The position numbers and the translations under genes are program-made. A stretch of 64,000 nucleotides of DNA from positions 21,451,681 through 21,515,680 of the forward strand of contig OU612071.1 of the NCBI GenBank assembly GCA_914767715.1. Direction: 5' to 3'. Under the pieces are notes generated by a model. That model ran no database searches and was not told the origin of the DNA. It worked only from the letters and a program-made list of their open reading frames with translations. Each line of letters starts with the position of its first letter. The stretch's first letter is position 1. The DNA comes from Membranipora membranacea. Taxonomy: Eukaryota; Bryozoa; Gymnolaemata; Cheilostomatida; Membraniporidae. Shown piece after piece: positions 24,016 through 36,960 of this stretch.

Positions 24016-25908
24016 CTGTTTAGATTTCAGACTCATTTGGGTGCTGTATTTATGATCTTGGGATGGCAGTTTGATTGAGATATCCTTCAGAGCTTCAACA
24101 TCAGTATCTCTAACTCACACACATACAGGAGCTTCCTCATCCTTAGATCATCACATGCTGTTGGATAAACATCCTCGGGTACTACCTTTGAGATTGGTAC
24201 CTCTGGAGCCTTACTGGTGTCCTCTACAGCTTTGGCCTGGACCATTTGGTACATTGTATTTGTTTTGTCGTTCGTCTCCCGCCTTGGTTTGACATACATA
24301 TCGACATTGTCAAGGACAATATTGTATTGTGCCCATTGATCCAAGTCTAGTTTGTGATGTTTGGCTATTCTATTAAGCTTCTTTAGTAGATTTTGATGTG
24401 TTACTCTGTTATAAAGCTTTGACCTCCTATTCATACATCAGTTTGTCCATTAGATAGGATTATGTCATACATTGTGCGGGAGGCAGAGAGGCGGTTGCTG
24501 TAGCACTTGGCGACAATAAAAGTGATGGCTGGATTCAATATGTTAAGCCTTTTATTGGGCATAGTGTGCTGCTCCTTTTTTGTCGAGCCTGAGATTACTA
24601 CTTGCACCAAAGTGGGCACACATTCCTTGAACTCTTCCCAAATACGCTGGTAAAAAATAAAAATTTTTTGAACCTTGACATTTTTTTTACAGAAGGTGGA
24701 GGGCAAAAGCAAGATATCATACCATGTTTTGACAAACAGAACTAATCAGACAATAAAGGAAGTTTCAACATAAATGATTATGCTTTAAATAAACTATTGT
24801 AGTGGGAAGAAGGCGTAAGTCTTCAGTGGTTACCAGTTAGCAGTATGGGATCAACTTACACAGTAAGGGAATTAGGGCAGTGCCAGGTAAATGTTCAAAT
24901 CTAAGTTGGTAAACATTAACAATAACCTAATACTGCCCAAATTCCCTTACTATGTAGGTATATCTGTATTTATAGAAATATACAAAGTTCTAGTCCCCGA
25001 CTGCAGCGGGGTCTTGTTATTAACCATAGACTAAATTTCATTAGCCAAGCTTCATTCTATGTGAAATTTTGTGGCCATGGCGGCCACAATATGGTGGAAT
25101 AGGCATGTAATAAGACGCTGAAATTGAGCGGATACTGCACTATGACTACACAGCTAAAAATTACTTACTGTTTTGCTGAACTGTACAATGTCTTCTGCCG
25201 ATACCTTTTTCATCAAACATTCAGATTTTTTTCTGTATGCCATTACTTCTCCTCTGATATTCTCCTGAGTAAATTCAACAACTGTTGAATCGAGTCTTGA
25301 ATACATTTTATTTTTCTCGATATAGTCCAATGTACCCGATTCTCCATTTCTCATCATTCCGAGAACACGTGCCTCATCAACTGAAACCAACTGTGAGAAA
25401 AAGAACATTAGAGTGAATCACATTTTCAATAAAAACTATTTCACATGATAGAAAAAGTTGGTAATATAAAGTAGTAGTCAACCCTGTAACATGCACAATT
25501 ACAAGTGACATTGGAGTGGTCACCTTGTAAAAAAAAAGCAATTTTCATATTAAATTCGGTGATTTGACATGCACTTTTGATGTCTATGAGGAGTTGGTGG
25601 GAGGGGAGAGGTCAGGGGAGTTGAGTTCGGCTCAACTAGTGTCGCATAAAGAGCACATCAATCTCTACAATATCTTACATGTCAACATTTTTTCCAAATA
25701 AGGCCACTTTACTCAACTCACCATTGCCACATTGTATGGGTGTACAGCTGATTGATCAGGTCTATGGATAGCCACTGTTTGTTTAGCACCATATGATAGA
25801 TACGTCTGTATTTGGTTGGTAGATTTTGGTGGGCTTAACCTTGGGATGTTAGATACTCCAGGTGCTCGCTTTTTCTTTTTGGATCCCGTGAATTTGAAAT
25901 ATTTGTAT
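24016..25908 (-). pseudogene. Three-exon mobile-element-like gene with two frameshifts
   Basis: Exons 25908-25722 (acctgtcag|A to GCAATG|gtgagt), 25390-25169 (tctcacag|TTG to AAAACA|gtaagt) and 24646-24016 (tttaccag|CGT to AAACAG|gtatgc). Frames agree across both introns (phase 0). Exon 1 is basic (G-S-K-K-K-K-R-A-P). Exon 2 holds V-S-V-D-E-A-R-V-L-G-M-M. Exon 3 holds R-I-W-E-E-F-K-E-C-V-P-T-L, P-A-I-T-F-I-V-A-K-C and N-I-V-L-D-N-V-D-M-Y-V-K-P-R. The layout recalls the DUF6589-like proteins that are often repetitive in invertebrate and fungal genomes; that family call is tentative. Frameshifts near 24431 (overlapping ATGA) and near 24115 (in a CA run) break exon 3. Confidence 0.6.
24853..24960. 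repeat. Small inverted repeat
   Basis: aacttacacagtaagggaattagggcagt pairs with actgcccaaattcccttactatgtaggt across about 45 bp. It could be a small MITE, in the intron between exons 2 and 3 of the 24-26 kb gene. Confidence 0.65.
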
Positions 25909-26717
25909 CTGACAGGTATGATGTGACAATCAAATAGTAGGTGGGGTAGGATCTGGATGAGCAACAGGCTCGGGGCTGCTGAGAGAGAAGGCAAGAGTCA
26001 GATGGCTCAAACTAGACTCTTGCACATGCCAGACTATTGTAGTAGTAGCAGAAATAGCGTACAGTACACAATAACTATTAGCCACAGGCAATCCAAGCAC
26101 ATTGAGGCCACAATGCCGATCGCTACAGTAGGCCTTATTTTCGTTGTATAGTAGTTGGCAGGGCAAGCCAATCTTGATCTTTCTCAAACCACTGTGCATT
26201 GCAAATCAGATACTATTGCTTGAATAGCCTCATTTGATTGCTTTGTATCATGAATCCATTAGTGGGCCAAACCTCGGCTTTGCATGGGGTTTCCAATTTA
26301 AAACACTGGCAAATCATTCAGAGAATTCTTTAGCCCGAGGCAAAGGTTACTATTCATTGAAACTATGTTATCTTATGAAGTGATGAGTAGACAAATAGTA
26401 AGCTACTCAATTCTTTCTTGCCTGTTTGTTTTTCTATCACAAATGACAAACACTGTATATAGATCATCTACTCTTTGTTGTTACACATATATATTATTAT
26501 TATTATAATTAGAAATTCCAACATAATCATGAAATATTGGAACGGGAAAGAAGTATGTGTTGAGGATAAGCGCTTCTTCTTAGAAAATCCAGCATGTTGC
26601 CTCTGTACTGTCAAGGACAAATCCAATCTCTAAACACTCTCCCGCAAGTCACTTTAAAATATTTTTCAAGCAGGCAATAGCATATTATTGTGGTGAGACA
26701 ACCCCAAGCGCAAGCGG

Positions 26718-27540
26718 CTAAGTGCGTAGACTAGTGTTGAGTTGATCTACGAAATCAGGAATTGTAAGCAATTGGTCATTCATACACACTAAAGGGGCAT
26801 TCAGAGGGTTAGCCTGTTTCTCTATGTTCAATTCTTTGATGTTATGCCACCATTGCTTACTCCCGTTATCATTTGTTTTGTTTGCGAGCCGCTGTTTAAG
26901 TTGTTGAGACAGCAACTTCCATGCTGGGTTCTTTTATCAGTAGCTCTGATTTTCGCACGTCTTAACTTCTGTTTGGTGGTGATGTCAGCGTAGGTTTGTT
27001 GTGAGGAACCCTGATGCATCTCAGTGGGCAATGTTTCTCAAACCCTGACTTGACCTTGAGCTGATATGTTTCCGCTTGATAGTGAACTGAGTCACATGTG
27101 TAAACATCTGACCAGTCTGCAGAAGACAACTCTTTGCTAATGTTTATCTTACTTGATGGAGTGATATCACGTTTGTCTATAGCTTCATAATGTGACACTC
27201 TCGTTTGCATAGAAGATTGGATAGCGATGGCGCAGTGGTCATTACAGAGGATTGGGTGAAATTTGATAGAACCTCAATAGACATATTCTTCTATATCAGT
27301 GAATAGCAGATCTGTCATATCTGCTGCGCAAAGATCATTAAAGTCACCACACATACGAAAAGTTCAGCGTCTGGGTATGTCTGTTGTGTGTAAACTTGCT
27401 TTTTATGAAAAACTTTTCTTCTCTGTTACCTTGACTTCTCCATTCCTAAAGAAGTCGTTATATGTCCTTTTGGTGCTGTTCCTTGTTGTATAATGTACTG
27501 GCCTATAGACCTCTGTAACTAAGTCACCGTCTGCACAGCG
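26718..27540 (-). mobile_element. Non-LTR retrotransposon fragment: endonuclease end and linker
   Basis: Minus strand holds C-G-D-F-N-D-L and L-L-F-T-D (late APE-endonuclease motifs), N-D-H-C-A-I, then the linker with S-S-A-D-W, K-H-C-P-L-R, K-R-A-K-I-R-A and W-W-H-N-I-K-E-L. Several stops and frame changes. Typical of Jockey/CR1/L2-type LINE ORF2 upstream of the reverse transcriptase, which is missing here. Confidence 0.7.
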
Positions 27541-28008
27541 AACGCAACAGGGAAAGTTTAGAGTAATATTGAGTTATAGTTTTTGACTTATTTCCCTTGA
27601 TCATTGACAGCTGAGATCATACTTTTGCAGGATTTCATGTAAATCATAAAGCAAGCAGATGAGACTTTGCTGTGAACAAAAATTGAATCTATATGCTGAA
27701 AGAAAAAAATATCGGAAAGGACTCATTTCTATTATAATTGGAATTAAATAAAAGTAATATACTTACATTCAAAAATCATATCAATAATTTTGAAATTCGG
27801 TGTCAGGATGGACGTTATAATGAAATAAACAGCATCTATTTTCCGAAAAAAGTTCCAATATATATTATGTTATTAAATTATTGAAATATATTCTGTATAA
27901 TAATAAAATAATATATATATTATTATGTATATATAATTCAATTTATTTTCTTGTAATCAACCTTTTTAGTGCAAATGCGAAGCAGAACAATACAAATATT
28001 ACACATCC

Positions 28009-28394
28009 TTAAAGGGCAACCAAGGTTTCAAACAACTTCTCATTGATGGCCATTGATTAAATAGCAGATTGCACCTTCTGCATGGGGAAACAGACAAAAT
28101 ATAATTCGGATGATTATTCAGCCAGAATTCTTGTGAAACATTTCTTCCATCAGGCACTCAAACTCAGCTAAAAGAGAATACCACATAGCAGTTTCCTGTT
28201 CCTGTTATTATTTAGCCTGTGCTCTAAAATTATTACAGCAAAGTCTTGGAACCTCCCCTAAACTGAAGTGTTACCCGGCTTAGAGTCAGCAACTACTTTG
28301 AGTTTTGCATCGCGTAATGCACAAAGCTGATGATGCCTAGCACATTATTTCCTACCCATTAATGCATTGCTGCGAAACCTTGGTTGCCCTTTAA
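28009..28394. mobile_element. TTAA-flanked MITE (AGGGCAACCAAGG ends), copy 1
   Basis: TTAA, then AGGGCAACCAAGGTTT ... AAACCTTGGTTGCCCT, then TTAA. Terminal inverted repeats with a TTAA target fit piggyBac- or Kolobok-type elements. No open frame. Confidence 0.88.
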
Positions 28395-28419
28395 AGTAAA
28401 TATAATTTTTGTAAAGTTC

Positions 28420-28655
28420 ACATCCTCTCAACCTCTCCATTAAAGTCAACCATTTTTTTGTAATGTTCAACCACTGTTTAATCTGCTCTGGTTAAAAGTC
28501 TTCAAAGCTTTCTAGGAAATATCTTATAAATCTCCCGACTTAAGGTATCAGCTAATAATACCTGAAATGTTATTTCGACATATGTAGTATTTGGCTACCA
28601 TTTACTTTGGTCATATAGACACACACACACACACACATGATTACATAATAAAAAT
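28420..28655. repeat. Direct repeat E, copy 2, with (ac)n run
   Basis: Follows copy 1 and ends in an expanded (ac) stretch at 28618-28637 where copy 1 has only gacacacacatta. It starts about 25 bp after the TTAA MITE. Confidence 0.75.
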
Positions 28656-29301
28656 TTGCTTATACTGACTGAGGGAGACTAACCATGATGAAATGTTGGC
28701 GACGGACTAGCACTGACCATAGCTTTAATATACTCCCTAGACAGGCCAATAACACTAAATACTCTACCTACTTAATGCACGACATGATGTTTCTAGCTTC
28801 CAGGTCAGACCACATGTCCTTGTCAAGAGTAGTAGTGAACTGTATAAAACAATGAGCCCTCTTTAACTATTTTCGTTTCTCACCAGACCAAAATTTCTAC
28901 ATAAACAGAAGACAATATGCTCATGATAGACCTGTGCATCATAACTAGATCAATGCTATGTTGGCGCCCATCCTGACTCCTATACAGGTTCGCGATGATG
29001 CCTTATAATGGCTGTTGAAAGGATTGTATTAACCACACTTGGTAATTTGGAGATTTTGTCAATTGGTCCCCAAGTATACTCAGTTTTTAAATTTTCTTTA
29101 AAATTGTTGTTTCCATGTCATCCCATAACATTCTTATGTGAATTTTGAACTATAATTGATGAATGATGACGAATGAGGATGACAGTTTGTGTGTTGTTTT
29201 AACACCATTGAATACCATCTGTTTCGGCCTTGTCATTTAGAAATCTGCCCGATCCATATAAACCACATTCTGCAATTTTGCATATACTGAGGAGCTATTT
29301 G

Positions 29302-29346
29302 GCCAGCCCCCCCCCCCTGCGCATTACTCATTAGGGGGGGGAGGGG
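29302..29346. other. Poly-C / poly-G hairpin-forming stretch
   Basis: A run of 13 C, a 17-bp spacer, then 9 G followed by a and 4 G. The arms can pair, and the G side is also a short G-run. Likely a replication-slippage product or element end. Confidence 0.6.
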
Positions 29347-29383
29347 TGAAATTTTTTAAGCTAGGCATAAATTTGATGCTAGA

Positions 29384-29596
29384 TCATCCCATGTTTCTTC
29401 TTAACTCTTCTAGAGCGGAATAAAATGTGTCTTTGTTTTCATTGATGATCTCGAGACAGTGCTCTCCCCTTAATGAAGTCCTCATGATTCGTTTTTGAGC
29501 ATGCATGTTATTTTTGTGTGTTCGGCAGCTAGCAGTTGCTGCACATTCCTCATGCAAAGGATGAGTCGGCATATGGAGAGATTCAATGAAAGCTCG
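29384..29596 (-). CDS. Unrecognised possible last exon (70 codons)
   Basis: Begins after a good acceptor ggcactctacag|CGA and runs in frame (R-A-F-I-E-S-L-H-M ... C-L-E-I-I-N-E-N-K-D-T-F-Y-S-A-L-E-E-L) to a TAG. Hydrophilic and helix-rich. No family recognised and no upstream exon found. Confidence 0.35.
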   Translation of the reverse strand, partial: RAFIESLHMPTHPLHEECAATASCRTHKNNMHAQKRIMRTSLRGEHCLEIINENKDTFYSALEELRRNMG

Positions 29597-31109
29597 CTGT
29601 AGAGTGCCGTTTGGTGATCCGACTTGATTGTCATATTAGGTAGTTGAAGAGTGCACTAGCAAACGGTGTGTAGACCTAAGTTAGAAAATAAAGAGTGGCC
29701 CCATTATCTATGGCTTGTTACCATTCTCATTCCCAAGCATTTGATATGGAAACACACGCAGAGTAACTAAATACTCTGTGCATGTAAAGGTAATAGCTAT
29801 AGGTAATAGATAATATCTATGCTGATCTAAATTAGATGTTTGAGTAGGTCAGTAACCATGCAGAGCATGTCCAGCTGCCCCTGGTGTCCCAACACTATCA
29901 TCAACTGAGAATCCTCTGCAACAAACAAAACACTGGAGTCTGGTTTCTTTTGAAGCTTTAAGCTCCTCTAACAAGTCACTATAACTAATCTTACATACTG
30001 ACATATTTCAGGTGTCTAGTTGTTTAATATTACAAGGATAATCAGATTGATGTTTTTATTCCAACTTTTCTGCTACCTGATAAAAGTAGGAGGGAATGAG
30101 ACGGTAAAATCCTCCCATCACACACAATAATCCTGGTAGAAGAATGTGATAAACAAATAATCCACAAAGAAGTATAATGTTCAGTAATCACCTGGTCGTC
30201 CGCAATACTCTTACCAGACATAAATATTGCAATGTGGCAAAGCACGCCATGTGTTGTTAGTTCTGGAATGTTTTCAGTCCATGTCAATGTTAGGTGGGTA
30301 ATCTCATTTCAGTTCTTTGCGAATAAGCACACATTTCGCTGAGTGGCAGCAGTAGGTTTACTCCACTGTTACAAATTAATAATCAGATTTGCTAAGGGTT
30401 GTCTTCGCCTCTGATATTGACAGACAACTCTATAGTTTTGACTTTCAAAAGTGATTCTAAGACGGAAGATAGGGTGTGACTTTCAAACATTAACCTTTTA
30501 AGCAGCCCGCCCTCCACCCTTCCCTGGTATTTTCAAACTAATCAACTTTTAATTCCCTCAAACTTAAGATTATCCAAAACCTTAACCCAAGAATCATTTT
30601 GAGGCCACTGTCATTGTTTTGGCCATTCACATTATATTTTTCTCATGATGTTTCTCCTCCTCTCCGATGTGTGGATCACGACTGCTGATATGATCAGTAA
30701 GGGATATAAATCTGAGAGAATAAAGTGTTTCTAACATTTTATTTTGTGTTATTTCTAGCAGTTGCAATTTTTTCATTCATGATATGGAACTAGATAGCTG
30801 TCAAGCTCCAATCAGTTTGATGAACTATCATTTAGCATCTTCGTTCTTTTTCTTGAAAATCACCTGGCATCTGACACTGTATTTCTGTTTCTGCTGCATG
30901 ATGTATAAAAGAACTTACAAAGGGACAATATTCTGTTATTTCATTATCTGGCTTGCAATGATACAGCTCGGTTGAGGTCAGCCATTGGATCAGTTCATAA
31001 GAATTTAAAACATCCTCCATATTCCATTCTATAACTCCACTTGAAAAATATGAATATTTTGATCAACACAGTCAGTATCACCGTGATGCACATACATTAT
31101 ACAATAAAT

Positions 31110-31364
31110 CTGTTTACCATTACACTTGAATGATCCCAAAGGAGACATATCCGTCTTTGCTTCACTTTGACATGGAATGGCACCTGTACCTTGATAGGAA
31201 CCTTCACCACCTCAAATTGAGTCACTTGGAACTATATCCACACATTGTCCATTGTTGAGGCAGGGTCCTGAGTCACACAACTTTAGTTGGAAGTCACAAT
31301 GTTTTCCTCCATATCCTTCATTGCATTCACAGATAAACTCTTGATCTATCAGATCAGTGCACAC
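31110..31364 (-). pseudogene. EGF-like domain exon with in-frame stop
   Basis: Minus strand encodes V-C-T-D-L-I-D-Q-E-F, I-C-E-C-N-E-G-Y-G-G-K-H-C (end of one EGF module) and then C-D-S-G-P-C-L-N-N-G-Q-C (start of the next). TGA at about 31209 follows S-D-S-I. The frame then reopens with more Cys (I-P-C, F-K-C). Another TGA lies just upstream of the first Cys. This is a decayed EGF-repeat piece of an extracellular or receptor protein; no neighbouring exons were found. Confidence 0.7.
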
Positions 31365-31771
31365 TCAAACAGTACTAATGCAATGAGCAGTTCTTGGTGT
31401 ACCTTGCATGGTCATATAAGTCCTATATGAAGGTACCTGTATACCAGCTGTCTGCAAAACTTACAGGCACTGCATGGTCCGGTTTTCAAAAAAACAATTT
31501 TTAGCCTTTCATGTAAACCCTCACTCCAAGCCTTGGAGGGGTCTAGTATTGTATATCGAAGCTGTTTGAAAATACGATACTCTTCGTAAGTTTGAGGAAC
31601 TGACTATGATTATTGACACAGAATATATGGCTTTTGCCTCCAATGTTTTATGTGGACTTACCTAAGATGTCTATCGTCACTCAATGCTCGTATGTTGTGT
31701 GCAATACCCCTTAAAAAATCGCCTAGCTGGCGCTGTCCTGCAAAGCTTTCAGCCTATTCCGCATGTCTTGA

Positions 31772-31945
31772 TTAACTTGTCGTACCTTTTTTCCTAGGAG
31801 CAGCCTCATGTGCATCTTTGCGGATGTCAACGCGGGCAACCATGTCCTCCTTAAGCATGTCCTCTATCAATGACCAGATAGGTTGGTGTGAACCCCCTGA
31901 CATGTGAGTGAATCTGAATGAAAAATCTGTGTCATCATTATTAAC
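31772..31945 (-). pseudogene. Transposase-associated exon (H-x-P-I-W-S-L-I-E motif)
   Basis: After tttttcattcag| it encodes F-T-H-M-S-G-G-S-H-Q-P-I-W-S-L-I-E-D-M-L-K, and a candidate donor AAAAAG|gtacga follows. The HPxIWxLIexLkxE pattern occurs near the C-terminus of MULE/FLYWCH-associated transposases in invertebrates. A single exon only, so the assignment is tentative. Confidence 0.4.
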
Positions 31946-32516
31946 AATTAACAAAAATTAAAAAAAGGACTTACTAGGAGGAAAATTGAATTAGTGAAAT
32001 TTATTGGTAGCTTACATTTACTCACATTCTTTCCTTAACACAAGCTCCCACCTAAACTAGCTGAAAATTGAAGGGGACTATGTGAAATCTAGCTAATGTT
32101 TACACCCCAAGGGAACACATAACTGTGATACCTAGACCGAAAACAAAATATATGTTGGCACGGTTACAATGCGCAGGCTGCTGGTAGTGACTATCACTGG
32201 CTGAGTTTGGAAATAATTTTGTTCATTAGTGCTAGATACTCACACTGAAAGCTGTTTGTCTGTATAAAGGACTTCAGTGTGCAGTCTGAGCTTAGGCCAC
32301 ACTTCAGAAAGAAACACATAGTGCCCAAGATCCAGCCTATCAGGAAGTAGCTGATATAAATCGCCGCGCAGTACAAGCTACATTTTGGCAATAATAATGC
32401 ATAGTTAACCTTTGTGATTTGATATATTAAGTTAACATCATCACCAAGTTTAGCACTCAGCATTCCAATCTCGTCAATGGATTTTGTCTCACTAAGATGT
32501 AAAATATAGATGTCAA

Positions 32517-32691
32517 ACAAAGTGAAAAAGTCACTGTCCTCACAATCATTTTACTAGTCAGTCAGAAATGCAAGTTAAATGAGATATTTGTTAGTTGCAT
32601 ATCCTTTGTAACCGATTGGGGTGTAAAATAGTTATGATAGGCATTTCTGAATGACTAGTAAAATGATAGCGAGGCCACTGTTTCACTTTGT
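32517..32691. mobile_element. Short MITE, 175 bp, about 53-bp inverted ends
   Basis: Begins acaaagtgaaaaagtcactgtcctcacaatcattttactagtcagtcagaaatgc; its reverse complement, with a few mismatches, ends the element at ctttgt (32691). It has no coding capacity. Confidence 0.8.
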
Positions 32692-33260
32692 CCATTCAAA
32701 TCTACTACAGTTCCTAAACTAAGAGTCGACCAAAACGTCAATAGGAAAAATTCAGCATCAAAATTCAATGTAATCAGGTCCACTTTGTTGCATAGTCACT
32801 ATGGCAATGGTTCCGCGAGACTTGTATCTCTGAGCCAAGCTGCAAGCATTGTGACACTGAATGGAGGTATGGTGGAGGTACAGCGTTTCGAAAGTCACAA
32901 TTTGTAAAAGTTTATTCAATGTTGTTCTTGAGCCTTTTCTTGATTCAGGGTAAGCATGCTATCTAATGTATTTATCTCCATATTACGCAACTTCATGACA
33001 TAGTTGTCCGACCCTGATAAGTGAGGAGATAACTTTGTTTTAAACTGTTCTTTTGCAATAAAATATGTGAACGACTTCATTCCATGGTTTTTCCTCAATC
33101 GTTGTAGCTGTCTGATTTATTACAATTATAGTATCTGAGTGATATTGTACTTTACACAACCATACATACCATAGCTGGTGAGCGGAAGAGGCCACAATGT
33201 GTCAAATGATAGTCTGATGTCACAAGCAAGGACTAAATCCGAATGGTTGACCCTACCTAC

Positions 33261-33930
33261 CTGTCGGCAGTGCTAAGCTTTTAGGCGTTGTGCTTGACTC
33301 TCGAATATCCTTCACTGAACATGTCACCTCCATCAAGAAAGTAGCCAACTAGAAAATCCACGGCTTACTGATATTAAAACAATCGGGGGTGGATGAAGAA
33401 TCTCTCATTCATATGGACAAAAGCCAAATTATACCGGCAATATGTCATGCGCCACCTGCCTGGTACCCCTACACTACTGACCAGCAGAGAGCAGAACTTA
33501 AAAAAAGTCATAAACTAGCACTTCAGGTTATCTACAATAATCATGAACATTACAGCGATCATCTGGCAGCCGCTAATATCAACACCCTGTCAGAGGCCCT
33601 TAACATGAACTTCCATGCCTATGCAAATCGGCTCAAGAACGACCAAGAGAACTAGCTTAGGCATCGACTCACACAAGAACCATCAACCAGGCTGATCCGT
33701 TCAACTTCATCCAACTTTTATATTAAAAGATCCCACACTGTTGAGCGAGGACAATCGATACTTGCAAACCCAAAGTATATTTAGTTGAAACTAATTTATT
33801 TTTTGTTTTATGATTATCATTACTGTTTGTTACATCCAAGGGGTTTTTATTTTTCATTTTAGAAGCCTGCACTCTTTTTATCTGTAAATATCTCTGGAGA
33901 CAGAGTATTAAATTAAACAAACAAACAAAA
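33261..33930 (+). mobile_element. LINE 3' end: reverse transcriptase C-terminus and tail
   Basis: Plus strand reads K-L-L-G-V-V-L-D-S-R-I-S-F-T-E-H-V, then after a stop I-I-P-A-I-C-H-A-P-P-A-W-Y-P-Y-T, then A-L-Q-V-I-Y-N-N and L-A-A-A-N-I-N-T-L. This is the thumb/C-terminal part of CR1/Jockey-like reverse transcriptases. The tail ends in aaacaaacaaacaaaa (33915-33930). Confidence 0.8.
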
Positions 33931-36034
33931 AAGCTGAGAACAAAATTCCAACAACTGTGGTGGCTAAACCCTTCTTTCCTCTTCCCGTTTGATCTTCATG
34001 ATATCTCTCTTGTGTAATCGTTTTTTATGTTACGTCAGGGCGCTTGTCATAACACAATATTTTCTCCAATCTGGTGAAAAAAAATTGTTTTTGTTCTCTG
34101 AAATGTATTGACACAGTGGTTACAGATTGGGATGACCGTAGAAGGATCGTATAGTCAGAACGATATTTATTAAAATGGTGAATAGGGGTTATGCCTCTGC
34201 TGAATTAGCGTTGACGTCTGGAAACAATCCTTCTTCTCTCCAGCTCATTTCCAAATGAGACTCTTTGCTTTAGATGGCTGTCTACTATCACCCAAACGCT
34301 ATGATGGTCACCAATCCTTTGGAATGAATTTCTTCTGTAAAATTCAGTAAAGTGCTATGTCTAAGTCTCTTTCCTCAAAATGCATTTGGATAATCTTATC
34401 ATCATGCACGTACACGCCCTAAAGGAGTCTAGTATTCCCCGCTGGAAAAGATGGCCGTTTTTCAATTGCGTGAAATAGCTAAGGATCTCTGCAGACAGAC
34501 TGAGTTTTCTCATCCTCTTACAACCTCAGCTAGCCAAGAAAGCGATAGCTTTCAAAATGTCAACCCCAAAATAGCAAAACTAATCTTAGGCTAACATTTA
34601 CTATTTTAGAGTGTCGGGTATGACAATATAAATCAGAGCACATTAACTCAACTACATGTACCAGGTTTTTCAAGTATTTTTGTGAGATCTTGTTCCATCC
34701 CACTACTCACTTTCTAAGTTGTTATCTGTTGGTATCTTCCTACGAAAAACACAGAAGGCATTGACTGTCCATTTCTTGATCCAGTTCTACTCATAGTAGT
34801 CTAATAGCCTTAGAGCTGCAGCTGAGCGTGCTATGGTCTACAGCCAGGCAAATGTGTGGCCTATGACCTCTGGCATTAGGATGGCCTAGCTCATCATCAT
34901 GTGGATGAAATCCCTAGGATCATAGACACTTATGTTGGCAGCGTACAAGCCTTCAAACAATGAGATGAGATTATTTATTTGGCCGATTAATTCTATCTTC
35001 ATGCGGCAACCAATGAGGATTAGATGTAATACAATCAAAAGTTTTTATCCTGGTGTATCTCATCCCTTGTCCATCAAAGGCCCCCCTCCCATGTATCACC
35101 AAATTTGTGCGACGAGATATTGTATTTTAAAATATGCAGAGATAAGACAAATTGAAAACCCACTGTGAATGATACTTTGTAAATACAGAATAAGCAATAG
35201 TTTATGAAAACACAATTCAGATTTGTCAGAAAATAAAATATCAGAATCAAAATGTACCAAGCTGACCATGAGGGAATACCGAAAACTCCAGTAAAACTGC
35301 ACCTCTGTATGGTATGTATGTGACGACTGGTCCTAATGGCAGATTTGTAAGTATTCAGTTATGGTTAGGATGACCTTTTTAGTTTTCGATGCTTGCACAT
35401 AGGCTCTGCCGATTTTTGGCATTTCGTTTTTTGGTTATTTAGGACTGTGTCAGAATTGCCCTATTAGTCTTTTTTTGGAAGCAGGTTGGGGGATCAGAAC
35501 TCCCATCAAAAACGCCCCTGATCATCAAGAACTAGACCTCCACAATATCGCTGTTCCTGTTGCCTGGCACAACTGATATTTTGGTGACCTCGGATTTTTC
35601 TAAAGAGTTCCATTAATCTGCCTATGGATCATAATACATCATAGGAGATCTGGCATGTTAGGGAGTCTTTAGGTTTGTTAATGAATTGTTTGAAACAAGA
35701 ATGTGCTTGCTCTGGCTTCTTCATTCTCTCATTCCATAGACAGGTTGTCTAGAAATATGGATACTATTTTCACATTGATTTCTAGCAGGTCCAGTGTAGC
35801 ATAAAATTCCTTCGGCTCATTCAACAGAGAGAATGAGTGTTCAGGATAACTTCTTGCCATCTTTTGGAAATTGGACTTAACAGTAGGTTATGCATCATAC
35901 AACTTGCATGCTTTGGTATATTGTGTTTAATGCAAGGTGATACTATAACCATTAACTTGCACTGACTTCATTTACTTAACCTTCCCACATTGATGAGGAA
36001 GAGGAATTACTCATCCAGCACCTGCTCTGCCAGC
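33931..36034. other. No gene recognised
   Basis: Between two LINE remnants. Frames are short and lack splice support. Confidence 0.45.
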
Positions 36035-36960
36035 TCATTCCTCGACATCTCTTGATTCTTTGGGTGTTGATGGCATCTTTGATGTTATGTAACCTCCCTG
36101 GGACCATCGATAAACTCTTCGCCAGAGATCCCATTGTATGATTACTGCCATGACAATAATGGATCTTAGGGGATCTATTGTATTAAACGCACCACTAAAA
36201 TCAATGAAAACAACGCGTGAATAGTTTTTGGCGTCCTCATCAAGGTTATTGGTAAGGGTGTCAAGCAAGGTAATTACTGTATCCTCCATGCCTCTATTTT
36301 GTTCATACTGCTGTTCATCCTCAAAGCACGAGGTGATATATGGTGTCAGCAGCATTCCTTAGCACTTTGCAATGATAGGGTTAAGACCGATGGGATGTAA
36401 GTCTTCTTTCTAAGTTGCACACTTATTCTTCGGCACTGGTTTAATTGTTCCCGACTTCTGCGCCGTGGTTACTATGCCTGTATTAATGGTGTTGTTAAAC
36501 ATAGTCTGAATGGGTATGGCAAGTGAGTCAGCAGGTGTCTTTAGGAGCCTAGCAAGTGCTAATCTGGCCCACAGCTCTTGGTCACACCAAAGGGTTCTTA
36601 GGAAATTATAAACTTGAGAACTATTAAAATGGTTGAAACTATAATCAGTGGTTGGGAAATTCGCATCAGTATTGCTCTGTCTTTCAAAACAACAGAAAAA
36701 CTGGTTAAACGAATCAGGATCTACAGAGCATTCTTGATGTACAGATTTCTATTTAATCAAAGAATGTAGGTCTGACCATGCAGATTAAGGATCTGACCTA
36801 AAGTATTCGTTTACATCACAAGCCTGTTTAGTTTTGGCTTGCCTGATAGCCCGCAGGACATCTGATTGGCATCGTGTATCTCGTTCTTGTCGTTAGTTCT
36901 GAGAGCGGTTCTCCCGACAGCCATCAGCTTTTTGATCTTAAGATTAACCCATGGTTTATG
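36035..36960 (-). mobile_element. LINE fragment with reverse transcriptase core
   Basis: Minus strand 36355-36130 reads Q-Y-E-Q-N-R-G-M-E-D-T-V, then V-V-F-I-D-F-S-G-A-F-N-T-I-D-P, the conserved D-F-S-x-A-F-N-T-I block with the first catalytic Asp region. Further upstream (36360-36960) the linker, with K-P-W-V-N-L-K-I-K-K and others, is full of stops. Inactive. Confidence 0.8.
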
